The position numbers and the translations under genes are program-made. This document shows positions 48,282 to 57,952 of a DNA stretch of 64,000 bases, one piece after another. The notes beneath the pieces were generated by a model that did no database searches, was not told the origin of the DNA, and was given only the letters and a program-made list of their open reading frames with translations. Within the stretch, counting starts at the first letter, position 1. Each line of letters begins with the position of its first letter. The stretch comes from Photobacterium aphoticum (lineage in GTDB: Bacteria; Pseudomonadota; Gammaproteobacteria; Enterobacterales; Vibrionaceae). The DNA is taken from contig NZ_LDOV01000025.1 of assembly GCF_001029435.1 (NCBI RefSeq), positions 295,448 through 359,447 of the forward strand, in the 5' to 3' direction.

Positions 48282-49586
48282 ATGGACACAGGATTGGATT
48301 TTTCCTCGCCCTATATACGGTTAGCCATTGCTCTGTTGCTCGGGGCCATTATTGGCATTCAGCGCGGGTGGGTGGATCGTAACGAAGCCGCCGGTTCACG
48401 CATTGCCGGTATTCGTACCTATTCCTTGGTCGGTTTACTTGGCGGGCTGTGTGGTTTACTGGCCGATCACTTCTCTGAACTCTTCTTAGGTCTTGCCTTT
48501 ATAGCCCTGACGGTGATTGTGTCGGTGGCCTATGTCAGTCGCCTGCGTTGGCACAATAATTTAAGCATTACCGGTTTAGTCGGCACCTTACTGACGTTTT
48601 TATTGGGGGCGTTGGCCGTCATTGGAGATCCGGTGCTGGCGGCATCCAGTGCGGTGATCACGGCTATTATTCTGGATAATAAAAAAGAGCTGCATGAGGC
48701 GCTGCGCAAACTGCAAGAGTACGAGCTGGATGCGGCGCTGCGTTTATTGCTGATTTCTGTGGTGATGTTGCCACTGTTGCCCAATCAGGCGATGGGGCCG
48801 TGGGATGCCATCAATCCGTATGAAGTGTGGTGGATGGTAGTGTTGATCGCCAGTATCTCGTTTGTCGGCTATTTTGCGATGAAGATTGGCGGCACGGAAA
48901 AGGGCATTTTGCTGACCTGCCTGTTTGCGGGCTTGAGTTCTTCGACGGCGCTGACTTTACAGTTTTCCCATTTGTCTAAACAACAGCCGCCCCTGAGTGG
49001 TTTGCTGGCGAGTGGTATTTTGCTCAGTTGCGGCACTATGTTTCCGCGTATTTTATTTGTCTGCTCAGTGGTGAACTGGACACTGCTGGAGCGGTTATGG
49101 CTGCCCATGCTGGCAATGATGCTGGGTTTTTATGTGTCGGCAGGGTGGATTTGGCGCACCCATCAATCAGACGGCCAGACCTCGCCGGAAATGAAGCAAA
49201 ATCCGTTAGCACTCACTTCGGCGCTGATCTTTGGGGTGATTCTGATGGTGATTATTGTGCTCGCTAATGCGCTGCAAGCCTGGTTCGGTAATGCGGGGAC
49301 ATTGCTGTTAGCGGCCACTTCGGGGATCACGGATGTGGATGCCATTACGCTGGCACTCGGGCGACAAAGTGCATTGGGTGTTGGAACAGAAGCGGTAGAA
49401 GGGGCTGCCCATGTCGGGGTGACGCTCGCCGCGATGGGAATTTTCATTGCGGCTGCGGTTAACAGCGTGGTGAAAATGGGCATGGCGTGTGTGATTGGTG
49501 ACAGCAGCATGCGCAAGTACGTGATTATGCCGATCTTGCTCTCCGTTGTACTCGGTGGCGTGACGTTGTTCGCGTCGCAGGGATAA
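48282..49586 (+). CDS. MgtC/SapB-DUF4010 membrane protein
   Basis: A 434-aa integral membrane protein with an N-terminal MgtC-like segment (RLAIALLLGAIIGIQRGW, with the RTYSLVGLLGGLCG hallmark) and a large DUF4010 C-terminal part (GGTEKGILLTCLFAGLSSSTALTLQFS; ATSGITDVDAITLALGR). At least nine hydrophobic segments. The start at 48282 is supported by GGAGG 5 bases before it; an upstream ATG in frame is at 48270. Function unknown; MgtC relatives are tied to magnesium limitation or virulence but this long form is different. Confidence 0.82.
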   Translation: MDTGLDFSSPYIRLAIALLLGAIIGIQRGWVDRNEAAGSRIAGIRTYSLVGLLGGLCGLLADHFSELFLGLAFIALTVIVSVAYVSRLRWHNNLSITGLVGTLLTFLLGALAVIGDPVLAASSAVITAIILDNKKELHEALRKLQEYELDAALRLLLISVVMLPLLPNQAMGPWDAINPYEVWWMVVLIASISFVGYFAMKIGGTEKGILLTCLFAGLSSSTALTLQFSHLSKQQPPLSGLLASGILLSCGTMFPRILFVCSVVNWTLLERLWLPMLAMMLGFYVSAGWIWRTHQSDGQTSPEMKQNPLALTSALIFGVILMVIIVLANALQAWFGNAGTLLLAATSGITDVDAITLALGRQSALGVGTEAVEGAAHVGVTLAAMGIFIAAAVNSVVKMGMACVIGDSSMRKYVIMPILLSVVLGGVTLFASQG

Positions 49587-49610
49587 AGTGAGGGTAATAA
49601 GAAAGATAAA

Positions 49611-49636
49611 AAAACGGGCGCGATGCCCGTTTTTGT
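49611..49636. terminator. terminator between MgtC-like gene and sapF
   Basis: AAAACGGGC-GCGAT-GCCCGTTTT stem with A- and T-runs on either side; convergent genes. Confidence 0.85.
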
Positions 49637-49690
49637 TGTGTTAAACCGTCAGTGAATCCTCACTGTTGATTCATGTTTGCTGATGCCGCA

Positions 49691-50515
49691 TTAGCACTCG
49701 ATTTTCGGCGTGGCACTGCTGATGCGGTTGGTGCGATCGTGCGACGGTGCTGAGAAATGGCTGTCCAGCAGCTTTTGCGTCAATGCATGTTGCGGATTAG
49801 CAAATACGTCGGCGGTGCGGCCTTGTTCCACCACTTCACCGTCTTGCATTACCATCACTTTATCGGTGAAGTGCTTGATCACGCCCATGTGTTGCGACAC
49901 GTAGATATAGGACAGACCCATCTCTTCTTGCAGCTCTAACAACAGGTTGATGATCTGCGAGCGCATCGACATGTCCAAGCCGTTCAGGGCTTCGTCGGCC
50001 ACGATAATACACGGCTGCAAAATAAGGGCACGAGCCAGTGACACACGCTGTTTCTGACCGGTTGCCAGCATCTGCGGGTAGAAGTAGGCATGCTCGGGCA
50101 GCAGGCCAACACGCTTTAAGGTTTCCATGATACGACGCTCACGGGCCTGCGGGGTCATGTCGGTGTTACGCTTGAGCGGGCCTTCCAAGATCTTGCCGAT
50201 CTGAATACGCGGATTCAGTGAAGTGTTCGGATCTTGGAAGATCATGCGGATCAGTTTACAGCGGGTCTGGTAATCACGGTGTGCCAGCGGCTCGCCGTTA
50301 ACACGGATGATGCCTTCAGTCGGCTCCACCACGCCCGCCAGCATACGTGCCAGGGTCGATTTACCCGAGCCGTTTTCACCCATGAACGCGATGGTTTCAC
50401 CGGCTTCCAAGCTGAATGACACCGGTTTTACCGCTTCAATGGTACGGCGGCGGAACAGACCTGAACGATAGTGATAGTCTTTTTTCAGGTTTTCGACTTC
50501 AAGTAACGCACTCAC
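49691..50515 (-). CDS. sapF: SapF peptide ABC transporter ATPase
   Basis: Second ATPase of the Sap (Dpp/Opp-type) ABC importer, in Salmonella and Haemophilus linked to antimicrobial-peptide uptake and K+ import. 274 aa. Walker [10 protein letters not shown], Walker [13 protein letters not shown] and a variant of the ABC signature. A GTG start at 50515 overlaps the sapD stop (GTGA), preceded by GGAGGAG; the upstream ATG in frame is not used in the family. Confidence 0.92.
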   Translation of the reverse strand: MSALLEVENLKKDYHYRSGLFRRRTIEAVKPVSFSLEAGETIAFMGENGSGKSTLARMLAGVVEPTEGIIRVNGEPLAHRDYQTRCKLIRMIFQDPNTSLNPRIQIGKILEGPLKRNTDMTPQARERRIMETLKRVGLLPEHAYFYPQMLATGQKQRVSLARALILQPCIIVADEALNGLDMSMRSQIINLLLELQEEMGLSYIYVSQHMGVIKHFTDKVMVMQDGEVVEQGRTADVFANPQHALTQKLLDSHFSAPSHDRTNRISSATPKIEC

Positions 50516-51513
50516 TTCGCGTTCTCCTCCATATTCAGCGGGAAGTGGCAGCTGAATTTGTGTGTCTTGATCTTCTGGCGTTCCGGTACTTCGACGCATT
50601 TACGCTGGGCGTGCGGACAACGCGGTCCTAAGCGACAGCCAATCGGCAGGTGCTGCAATGGCGGAATAGAGCCCGGTAAGGTGGCGAGTTTGCTCTTGTG
50701 CGGCAATTCGTCCAGATTGAAGTCCGGCATCGCACGCAGTAGTGCCACGGTGTACGGGTGATGCGGTGATTCTAACAGCTGTTGACGGCTGGCAGATTCC
50801 ACCGACTGACCACAGTACATCACGGTAATGCGGTCGGCCCATTGGGTCACGGTGGTCAGATCGTGGCTGACCAGCAAAATCGTGGTATTCCCCAACTGGT
50901 TCATGCGGCTGAGCAGACGGAAAATCTGCGCTTGCGTGATGGGATCCAAGTCGTTGGTCGGTTCATCGGCAATCAGCAGGCGAGGGCGGTTGGCAATGGC
51001 CATGGCAATCATCACCTTCTGACACTCCCCGTCGGTCAATTCGTACGGGTAGCTGCGCATCACGCGTTTGTGATCTTTAATACCGACTTTATGCAGCAGG
51101 GCAATCGCCTGCTTCTGACGCCAGTGGAAGCGCTGCCAGATACGGCCGCTGAATGAGCTGGACGGGATCGCCTCTTCCAGCTGCTCACCCACGCGTTCAG
51201 ACGGATCCAAACACGATGATGGCTCCTGGAAAATCATGGCAATTTCACGGCCCACGACCTTACGGCGTTCGCGCGGCGAGAGCGCCAGCAAATCAATATC
51301 GCCCAGGCGCAAGCGGTCTGCACTCACGCGCCAGTTGTCTTTGGTCACGCCGGCAATGGCTTTGGCAACTAAGCTCTTACCCGAACCGGATTCGCCCACC
51401 AAGCCGCGAATTTCCCCTTCGTTGATCGTTAAACTCATGCGATCAACGGCTTTCACCATCCCTTGCGGCGTATCAATCTCGATGGTGAGGTTGCGAATAT
51501 CTAACAGTGGCAT
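50512..51513 (-). CDS. sapD: SapD peptide ABC transporter ATPase
   Basis: First ATPase of the importer, 333 aa. [18 protein letters not shown] start, Walker [18 protein letters not shown], Walker [13 protein letters not shown], and a C-terminal oligopeptide-transporter domain with cysteines ([14 protein letters not shown]) typical of Opp/Dpp/Sap ATPases. TAATG overlap with sapC. Confidence 0.94.
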   Translation of the reverse strand: MPLLDIRNLTIEIDTPQGMVKAVDRMSLTINEGEIRGLVGESGSGKSLVAKAIAGVTKDNWRVSADRLRLGDIDLLALSPRERRKVVGREIAMIFQEPSSCLDPSERVGEQLEEAIPSSSFSGRIWQRFHWRQKQAIALLHKVGIKDHKRVMRSYPYELTDGECQKVMIAMAIANRPRLLIADEPTNDLDPITQAQIFRLLSRMNQLGNTTILLVSHDLTTVTQWADRITVMYCGQSVESASRQQLLESPHHPYTVALLRAMPDFNLDELPHKSKLATLPGSIPPLQHLPIGCRLGPRCPHAQRKCVEVPERQKIKTHKFSCHFPLNMEENAK

Positions 51514-52400
51514 TAGTCAATCCCCGCATTAATAGCCTGGCGGAGTCCTTCCCCTACTAAGTTTACAACCAACACGCTAAACGTAATGGCAAGGCCGGGT
51601 AGCGTGACTGTCCATGGTGCAAGGTAAATCAGCTCGATGGAGTCGCCCACCATCGCGCCCCATTCCGGCAACGGGGTTTGTGCGCCAAGACCCAAAAAGC
51701 CCAGCGCGGCAATGTCCAAAATTGCAATGGAAATGGCACGGGTAAACTCGTTGGTCAGCACGGTCAGAATGTTTGGCAGGATCGAGTTGTACAGCAGGTA
51801 GAAATCGTTCGCGCCATCCAAACGGGCAGCGATGATGTAGTCTTTTTCTACTTCATTGTGTACAGCCGTATAAACAGCACGAATGAAACGCGGGATCAAC
51901 GCCAGCCAAATTGCCAGCAAAATGCTGTATTCGCCCGGTCCCATGTACGCGACCACAATGATGGCCAGCAGCAGGGAAGGGATAGACAGCACGGTGTCCA
52001 GCAAGTGGTTCAAAAAGCTCGATTTCAGGCCACGGCTCATACCGGCCATGACGCCAATGGCAATACCGATCACCCCAGAACACAGGGCGATCAGAATGGC
52101 GTAACCAAAGGTCAGGCGTGTCCCCATCAGCAAGCGGCTGAGGATGTCACGGCCCAAGTCATCGGTGCCGAAGAAGAATTCCACGTGACCGCTCGGATCC
52201 CACGACGGTGGCATCAGCAGTTCGCCCACTTGGCTCACCGCATCATACGGCGTTAGCCACGGTGCGACCAAGGTCAGGCAGATCAGCAGCAGCAGACACC
52301 AGAAGCCAAACACCGCCAGTGAGTTGGTACGGAAGTTTTGCCAGGCCCGCTCCCATTGGGTTGGGATCTTGGTCTCTTGGTAGATGTTATTTGATAGCAT
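51513..52400 (-). CDS. sapC: SapC peptide ABC transporter permease
   Basis: Membrane permease of the Sap importer, 295 aa, six membrane segments. [35 protein letters not shown] and [26 protein letters not shown] (EAA-loop) match SapC. I chose the ATG at 52400 ([20 protein letters not shown]) which aligns with E. coli SapC; the frame is open a little further. It overlaps sapB by 14 bases. Confidence 0.94.
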   Translation of the reverse strand: MLSNNIYQETKIPTQWERAWQNFRTNSLAVFGFWCLLLLICLTLVAPWLTPYDAVSQVGELLMPPSWDPSGHVEFFFGTDDLGRDILSRLLMGTRLTFGYAILIALCSGVIGIAIGVMAGMSRGLKSSFLNHLLDTVLSIPSLLLAIIVVAYMGPGEYSILLAIWLALIPRFIRAVYTAVHNEVEKDYIIAARLDGANDFYLLYNSILPNILTVLTNEFTRAISIAILDIAALGFLGLGAQTPLPEWGAMVGDSIELIYLAPWTVTLPGLAITFSVLVVNLVGEGLRQAINAGID

Positions 52401-53349
52401 ACCATTCCTTGCGCACAAGCGGGTTGACGAAAGCACCGGTCAAATCAGACAGGATGTTGGCGATCAGAATGAAGCTGCCGACCGTGATCACGCCCGCTTG
52501 AATCGCGACGTAATTCTGGGCGGAAATCGCATCCAGCAACCAGCGGCCGATACCCGGCCAGTTAAAGATGGACTCGGTCAGCATGGCAAAGGTCATCATG
52601 GTCGAAAACTGCATACCCAGTTTCGGAATGATTGGCGGAATGGCATTACGCAGCACGTGACGCGCAATGATTTCAAACATCGACAAGCCTTTGGTCTGGG
52701 CCACTTTGATGAAGTTTTGGTTCATCACATCCGACACCGACGAGCGGGTCAGGCGGATCACTTCCGTGGTCGGTGCCATTGCCAAAACCAGTGTCGGCAG
52801 TGCCAAGTGGCGGATCACATCCATCAGGGCTTCAGCGCGGTATGGCTTGTCAGACAGCAAGACGTCAATCAGTGCGACACCGGTTTGCTGGTCAATTTCA
52901 TACAGCAGGCTGTAACGGCCCGAAACAGGCAGCCAGCCTAATTCCAGTGAAAACAGCATGATCAGCAGCATCGCCAGCCAGAACAGCGGAATGGAGTAAC
53001 CCACCAGCGTGATAGAGGAAATTGCGGTATCAACGAAATGGCCGCGTTTCACCCCGGCCAGTGTGCCCAGCGGAATGCCGATCAATAGCGACAGCGCAAA
53101 GGCAAAGAAACACAATTCCAACGTTGCCGGGAACACCGCCGCCACTTCGTGCCAAATTGGCAAGCCTTGCTGGTTCAGACCAAGGTGGCCGGTCACCAAC
53201 GTTTGCAGGTAAGCAATCCAGCCGGTCCAGAACGGTTGGCTGGTCCACAATGACGCGGGGTCAAGGCGAAGAATGCTGTAGCCGATCAAGGTCAAGATCA
53301 ACAAGGTGATCAAGAACAGATTCAGCCGTCGAATGGTATAGATAAACAT
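52387..53349 (-). CDS. sapB: SapB peptide ABC transporter permease
   Basis: Partner permease of the Sap importer, 320 aa. Start MFIYTIRRLNLFLITLLILTLIGYS matches E. coli SapB. ATLELCFFAFALSLLIGIPLG, GYSIPLFWLAMLLIM and the EAA-loop IARHVLRNAIPPIIPKLGMQFS are visible. One base separates the sapA stop from this ATG. Confidence 0.94.
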   Translation of the reverse strand: MFIYTIRRLNLFLITLLILTLIGYSILRLDPASLWTSQPFWTGWIAYLQTLVTGHLGLNQQGLPIWHEVAAVFPATLELCFFAFALSLLIGIPLGTLAGVKRGHFVDTAISSITLVGYSIPLFWLAMLLIMLFSLELGWLPVSGRYSLLYEIDQQTGVALIDVLLSDKPYRAEALMDVIRHLALPTLVLAMAPTTEVIRLTRSSVSDVMNQNFIKVAQTKGLSMFEIIARHVLRNAIPPIIPKLGMQFSTMMTFAMLTESIFNWPGIGRWLLDAISAQNYVAIQAGVITVGSFILIANILSDLTGAFVNPLVRKEWYAIK

Positions 53350-53350
53350 A

Positions 53351-54997
53351 TTAAGGTTCGCTCCGGTACACCGTGGAGAACGAGCGGGTACCAAACGGGC
53401 TCATTTGTAAGCCTTTCAGTGAGTTGTGGTGAATTTGGAAATGCACACCGTGTGCCAGCGGTACCACCGGCACATCTTGGTCAACAATGGCCTGCGCACG
53501 TTGATAGAAATTCAAACGCTGGTTTAGCTGGCTGGTACGCGACGCCAGCTCAAGCAGGTTATCAAAGTCCAGGTTACACCAGTTGGAGTCGTTCAGGCCG
53601 GCCGCTTTGGCATCACAGGACAGCAGTGGGCGCAGGAAGTTATCCGGATCACCGTTATCGGCAATCCAACCGGTTAAGATCAAATCACTGTTGAACTTAT
53701 CAATGTTGCTAAAGCGGTTGATAGAGTCCTGCATGATGATGTTGACCTGCACGCCCACCGCGTTCAAATCTGCCTGAATCAGCTCGGCGGTTTTACGCGG
53801 GCTGGGGTTGTAAGGGCGAGGCTCTAACGGTACCCACAGGGTTAAGCTCAGGTTTTTATCAAAACCGGCTTCTTTGAGCAGTTGCAGGGCTTTTTCCGGA
53901 TCGTAACCCAGCGCTTCACTGTTGTGATGATACGCCCACGACATTGGTGGCAGAATGCTGTGTGCTTCCGTACCGGTGCCGTAGTAGACAGAGCTCAGCA
54001 GGTTATCACGGTTAATGGCGTGATTAATGGCCTGACGGACACGCAGATCTTTGAGCGCCGGTTTGTTGGTATCAATGGCCAGATACGCCACGTTCATACC
54101 GGTTTGCGCGGTGAGATCAAAGTCTTCGTTGTCGTTGATGATCGGCAGCTGACTGGCGACCGGTGACGACAGCACATCACACTCTTTGCTGAGCAGTTTG
54201 GCTAAGCTGCCGGTGCCGCGTGAGGCGATATCAAACACCACTTGTTCCATTTTCGCCGCCCCTTGCCAGTAGCCGTTGTGACGGTTCAGGCGCACCAAAT
54301 CATTGGGCAGGTATTGCTCAAGCGAAAACGGTCCGGTACCAATCGGCAGATGATCTAGCTGGTCGGGTTTACCCGCACGCAGCACCTGATCAGCATACTC
54401 TTGCGAGTGGATCACCGCATACGTGGTGGCCAGATTGGCCAAGAATGCGTTATCCGGACGGGTCAGGCTGAACTGTACCGTGTACGGATCCACAATGGTG
54501 ATATCGTCAATCAGGTTGGCAAAGCCTTGGCTTTCAAACCACGGATAACGGCCGCCAGACACCGCATGGAACGGGTGAGAGGGATCAATGACTCGTTTAA
54601 AACTAAACACCACATCTTGGGCGTTAAATTGACGTGTAGGTTTAAACCAGTCGGTTGATTGAAACGCAATGCCTTCCCGTAACGAAAACGTATAGGTGAG
54701 ACCATCACCGCTCATGGTCCAGCTTTTCGCCAGTGAAGGTAATGGGCGGTGTGTCACGGGGTCAAGCAATAAGAGACGGTCAAAGATCTGCGCAGCCAGT
54801 GTATCAGCTGTCAGTCCGCCATCGGTTAACTGCGGATTGAAGGTGTTCGGCGTATCTTGCCCACAATAGACGAAGCCACGGCTGCGAATATTGCTATCCT
54901 GCTGTGGCTCGCTGCAGCCCCACAGGCTGGCAAGGCTCACACACGCAAGCAGAAGACGAGTATAGGCGCTCATAAGATTAGATTTTATGGAAAACAA
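53351..54997 (-). CDS. sapA: SapA peptide ABC transporter substrate-binding protein
   Basis: Peptide-binding component, 548 aa from 54997 or 540 aa from an internal ATG at 54973, which is the better start (MSAYTRLLLACVSLASLWGC). The signal ends in LWGC, so it may be a lipoprotein although the W at -2 is atypical; E. coli SapA has a normal cleaved signal. SAFQ-like QSTDWFKPTRQFNAQDVVFSFKRV, GTGPFSL and GMNVAYLAIDTNKP match the SapA/Dpp fold. First gene of the sapABCDF operon. Confidence 0.92.
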   Translation of the reverse strand: MFSIKSNLMSAYTRLLLACVSLASLWGCSEPQQDSNIRSRGFVYCGQDTPNTFNPQLTDGGLTADTLAAQIFDRLLLLDPVTHRPLPSLAKSWTMSGDGLTYTFSLREGIAFQSTDWFKPTRQFNAQDVVFSFKRVIDPSHPFHAVSGGRYPWFESQGFANLIDDITIVDPYTVQFSLTRPDNAFLANLATTYAVIHSQEYADQVLRAGKPDQLDHLPIGTGPFSLEQYLPNDLVRLNRHNGYWQGAAKMEQVVFDIASRGTGSLAKLLSKECDVLSSPVASQLPIINDNEDFDLTAQTGMNVAYLAIDTNKPALKDLRVRQAINHAINRDNLLSSVYYGTGTEAHSILPPMSWAYHHNSEALGYDPEKALQLLKEAGFDKNLSLTLWVPLEPRPYNPSPRKTAELIQADLNAVGVQVNIIMQDSINRFSNIDKFNSDLILTGWIADNGDPDNFLRPLLSCDAKAAGLNDSNWCNLDFDNLLELASRTSQLNQRLNFYQRAQAIVDQDVPVVPLAHGVHFQIHHNSLKGLQMSPFGTRSFSTVYRSEP

Positions 54998-55144
54998 GAT
55001 TACAAATTTACCACCATCCTACTGAGTGACCAAGTCATCTCCCTAAAATACCTGCTTTTTCCCCTATTTTTGCTCATATCTTGATACCTGATGAGTATGG
55101 GGCTGTCTGTGGCTTGGGGGGGATGATGCCCGTGTGAAGCAGGC

Positions 55145-56203
55145 TCAGCTATCCTGCGCGCCGACCAATTGGTATTTACGCAGCAATCCACGCAGCTGGT
55201 GATAGCTCAAGCATAGCAGCTCTGCCGCTTTGCGTTGATTAAACTGAGCTTCTTCAAGCGCTTGTTGAATGATATCCACTTCCTGATCCTGCTGCCATTG
55301 GCGAAAATCAATAGGGAAGAGCATCGAAGATGCCGCATGATGACCAGACGTTGCACCGGTTTTCGCGGCACTCTGGGAGGTAGATTTTGCGCTGTGAGCC
55401 GCAGTGAAACTGGCACTGTGCTTGTCGTGCCAAGGGGCGCGGAACGGGTCAAGGATGATCTCATCAATCGGTTCGTCTTCTAGGCCATGGCGGAAAATTG
55501 AGCGTTCAATGACGTTTTTCAGCTCTCGCACATTGCCCGGCCACTGGTATGTCATCAGTTGGTCGATGGCTTCCGGAGTAAAGCCGGAGAAATAGCTAAA
55601 GCCCAGCTCGCGACACATTTTCACGGCATAGTAGTCCGCCAGCGGCATGATGTCTTCGCGGCGCTCACGCAGCGGTGGCAGGTGGATGATGTCAAAGGCC
55701 AGGCGATCGAGTAAATCCGAGCGGAATTTGCCGTCAGCGGCCAATTGCGGCAAGTCTTCATTGGTGGCACAAATCAAACGCACATTGGCGCGGCAGGTTT
55801 TGCTGCCCCCCACACGTTCATATTCCCCGTATTCGATGACTCGGAGTAATTTTTCTTGTACGCCAAGCGGGGCGGTGCCCAGTTCGTCCAAAAACAAGGT
55901 GCCGTTTTCGGCCCGTTCAAAACGTCCCTGATGACGGCCTTTGGCACCGGTAAACGCGCCGGCTTCATGGCCAAACAGTTCCGAGTCAATCACCCCTTCA
56001 CTGAGCGCGGCACAGTTAAGAGAAATGAGCGGTTGATCCCAGCGGCGTGACAAATAATGCATGCGCTGAGCAATTAATTCTTTACCTGTCCCGCGTTCTC
56101 CCAAAATAAGGATTGGGCGGTTGAGCGGTGCAAGGCGGGACGTATGATCGAGCACGGTAAGGAACGCTTCAGACTCACCGATTAAATTATCAGGCTTTCG
56201 CAT
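55145..56203 (-). CDS. pspF: PspF sigma-54 activator of the phage shock operon
   Basis: Enhancer-binding AAA+ protein that activates psp and is held inactive by PspA. 352 aa (E. coli 325). No N-terminal regulatory domain, as known for PspF. Walker A LGERGTGKELIAQRMHYL, the sigma-54-contacting GAFTGA loop (HEAGAFTGAKGRHQG), Walker B FLDELGTAPLGVQ and the C-terminal Fis-type HTH (RKAAELLCLSYHQLRGLLRKY). A Ser/Ala-rich linker of ~25 residues before the HTH makes it longer than the E. coli protein. Divergent from pspA, 193 bases apart. Confidence 0.96.
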   Translation of the reverse strand: MRKPDNLIGESEAFLTVLDHTSRLAPLNRPILILGERGTGKELIAQRMHYLSRRWDQPLISLNCAALSEGVIDSELFGHEAGAFTGAKGRHQGRFERAENGTLFLDELGTAPLGVQEKLLRVIEYGEYERVGGSKTCRANVRLICATNEDLPQLAADGKFRSDLLDRLAFDIIHLPPLRERREDIMPLADYYAVKMCRELGFSYFSGFTPEAIDQLMTYQWPGNVRELKNVIERSIFRHGLEDEPIDEIILDPFRAPWHDKHSASFTAAHSAKSTSQSAAKTGATSGHHAASSMLFPIDFRQWQQDQEVDIIQQALEEAQFNQRKAAELLCLSYHQLRGLLRKYQLVGAQDS

Positions 56204-56301
56204 GGTTAATCTCGCTAACTATTGGCGTATTTGAACAACACCCTAACAGGCTTGTTGGGGCGATGTAAAGCCAAGTTGTTGATATTTAACCAACTAAAAA
56301 G

Positions 56302-56317
56302 TTGGCACACTTGTTGT
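56302..56317 (+). promoter_or_regulatory. sigma-54 promoter of pspA
   Basis: TTGGCACACTTGTTGT: GG and GT separated by ten bases, a TGGCAC-N5-TTGT arrangement like the E. coli pspA promoter, which also has GT at -12. Transcription should start ~56329. CCAACT-AAAA-AGTTGG (56290-56305), a perfect 6-bp inverted repeat, overlaps its upstream edge. Confidence 0.8.
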
Positions 56318-56395
56318 AATAGCTAGTGGGTAAGAGGTGATGCGACAGGTAGTCACAGACCGATTAACCAAGAACGTAATATTGGAGATGTAATT

Positions 56396-57061
56396 ATGGG
56401 TATTTTTTCACGCTTTGCTGACATCGTTAATGCTAATGTGAATGCGCTGCTTGATAAAGCTGAGGATCCACAAAAAATGATCCGCCTGATCATTCAAGAA
56501 ATGGAAGACACCTTGGTGGAAGTGCGTACGTCATCAGCTCGAGCGCTGGCAGACAAAAAAGAATTGCAACGTCGCATTCAGGCGATCGAATCACAAGGTG
56601 AAGACTGGCAGCAAAAAGCGAGTCTGGCACTGCAAAAAGGCCGCGAAGATCTCGCCCGTGCCGCGCTGATTGAAAAACAGAAACTGAACGATGTGGCGCT
56701 GACGCTGCACGAAGAATTTAAGCTGGTGGAAGAAACCATCGAAAAGCTGGCCGGTGAAGTGGCAGAGCTGGAGCGCAAACTGCAAGAAACCCGCGCTCGT
56801 CAGCAAGCGTTAGTGATGCGCCATAAAGCAGCGGGTACGCGCCGCGATGTGCGTCGCCAGTTAGATACCGGCAAGGTTGACGAAGCCCTGAACAAGTTTG
56901 AGCAGTACGAGCGCCGCATCGACGAGATGGAAGCGGAAGCTGACAGCTACAGCCTGGGTCGTGGTAAAAACTTGCAGGACGAATTTGCCAATCTGCAAGC
57001 ACAAGATGAAATTGAAAAAGAATTGGCGCGCATGAAAGCCGATATTAAAGGCAAAGAATAA
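56396..57061 (+). CDS. pspA: phage shock protein A
   Basis: Membrane-stress effector of the IM30/PspA family and negative regulator of PspF. 221 aa, entirely helical/coiled coil after the N-terminal amphipathic helix [25 protein letters not shown]. The C-terminus ends [12 protein letters not shown]. First gene of pspABC. Confidence 0.97.
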   Translation: MGIFSRFADIVNANVNALLDKAEDPQKMIRLIIQEMEDTLVEVRTSSARALADKKELQRRIQAIESQGEDWQQKASLALQKGREDLARAALIEKQKLNDVALTLHEEFKLVEETIEKLAGEVAELERKLQETRARQQALVMRHKAAGTRRDVRRQLDTGKVDEALNKFEQYERRIDEMEAEADSYSLGRGKNLQDEFANLQAQDEIEKELARMKADIKGKE

Positions 57062-57123
57062 GGCTATTGCGACAATAGCCAAGGTGATAAGTTAATGAAT
57101 CTGCGCGTATTAAGGAGAATGTA

Positions 57124-57354
57124 ATGTCTATGGGGTTTATTGTTGGGCCGCTGATTGTTTTTATGATTTTCGTTGCCCCATTGTGGCTGCTTCTTCACTA
57201 CCGGTCAAAGAAACACAGCAGTGAAGGGTTGTCGGGGGACGATCATGAAAAATTGCAAGCTCTGGTCGCACGCGCAGAGCAAATGCAAGAGCGGATTGTC
57301 ACACTGGAGCGTATTTTGGATGCGGAAGCGCCACAATGGAGGAATAAGGTATGA
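57124..57354 (+). CDS. pspB: phage shock protein B
   Basis: A 76-aa protein with an N-terminal membrane segment (residues ~5-25) and a heptad-like cytoplasmic helix (LQALVARAEQMQERIVTLERIL). It contacts PspC and PspA. ATGA overlap with pspC. TAAGGAG lies before the ATG. Confidence 0.93.
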   Translation: MSMGFIVGPLIVFMIFVAPLWLLLHYRSKKHSSEGLSGDDHEKLQALVARAEQMQERIVTLERILDAEAPQWRNKV

Positions 57355-57737
57355 GTAAGACCCTCTATCGTGATCCGAAAAACGGCAAAATCGCCGGTGT
57401 GTGTGCGGGGATTGCCGAATACTTCGGCATGGAAATCTGGTTGGTGCGTATTCTTGCGGTATCTGCTTTCCTGCTTGGGGTGGGGTTCTTTGCCACGTTA
57501 GCGTACATCGCGGCCTGGTTGATCCTTGAGAAGATGCCGGAAGCACGCATGCAGCAGCAAACGCTGTTTCGTGAGCACCACGTCAAACAGAAACCGTGGC
57601 AAGCGGGCAAACCAGCCCGTGAGATCCTGAACAACGTGGAACGTGAGTTTGAACACATTGAACAGGATTTGCGCAAGATGGAAGCCTACGTGACGTCGAC
57701 GGCGTTCAAAGTGGACCGTGAATTCCGCAACTTGTAA
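57351..57737 (+). CDS. pspC: phage shock protein C
   Basis: A 128-aa membrane protein with a PspC domain: LYRDPKNGKIAGVCAGIAEYFGMEIWLVRI followed by a membrane segment (AVSAFLLGVGFFATLAYIAAWLIL). The C-terminal part is coiled coil. Completes pspABC; pspD/E of E. coli are absent. Terminator follows. Confidence 0.93.
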   Translation: MSKTLYRDPKNGKIAGVCAGIAEYFGMEIWLVRILAVSAFLLGVGFFATLAYIAAWLILEKMPEARMQQQTLFREHHVKQKPWQAGKPAREILNNVEREFEHIEQDLRKMEAYVTSTAFKVDREFRNL

Positions 57738-57754
57738 CGGTGACCTATCACTCT

Positions 57755-57786
57755 GAGAAGCAGGCCAATGCCTGCTTCTCTTTTTT
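57755..57786 (+). terminator. terminator after pspC
   Basis: GAGAAGCAGGC-CAAT-GCCTGCTTCTC, an 11-bp stem followed by TTTTTT. Confidence 0.9.
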
Positions 57787-57952
57787 GTGCCACATTGAAA
57801 TATTGATAATACACAGCACGTTATGATGAATACCGATGGTCAATGCTGAATAAGCGGTTCATCATAGGTTAATCTACACCTCCGTATATTTTCCCCATAG
57901 AACGCCGCGAGACGGTTTGATGTCCGCGAGCGACAATGATTCAGGAAAGGCT

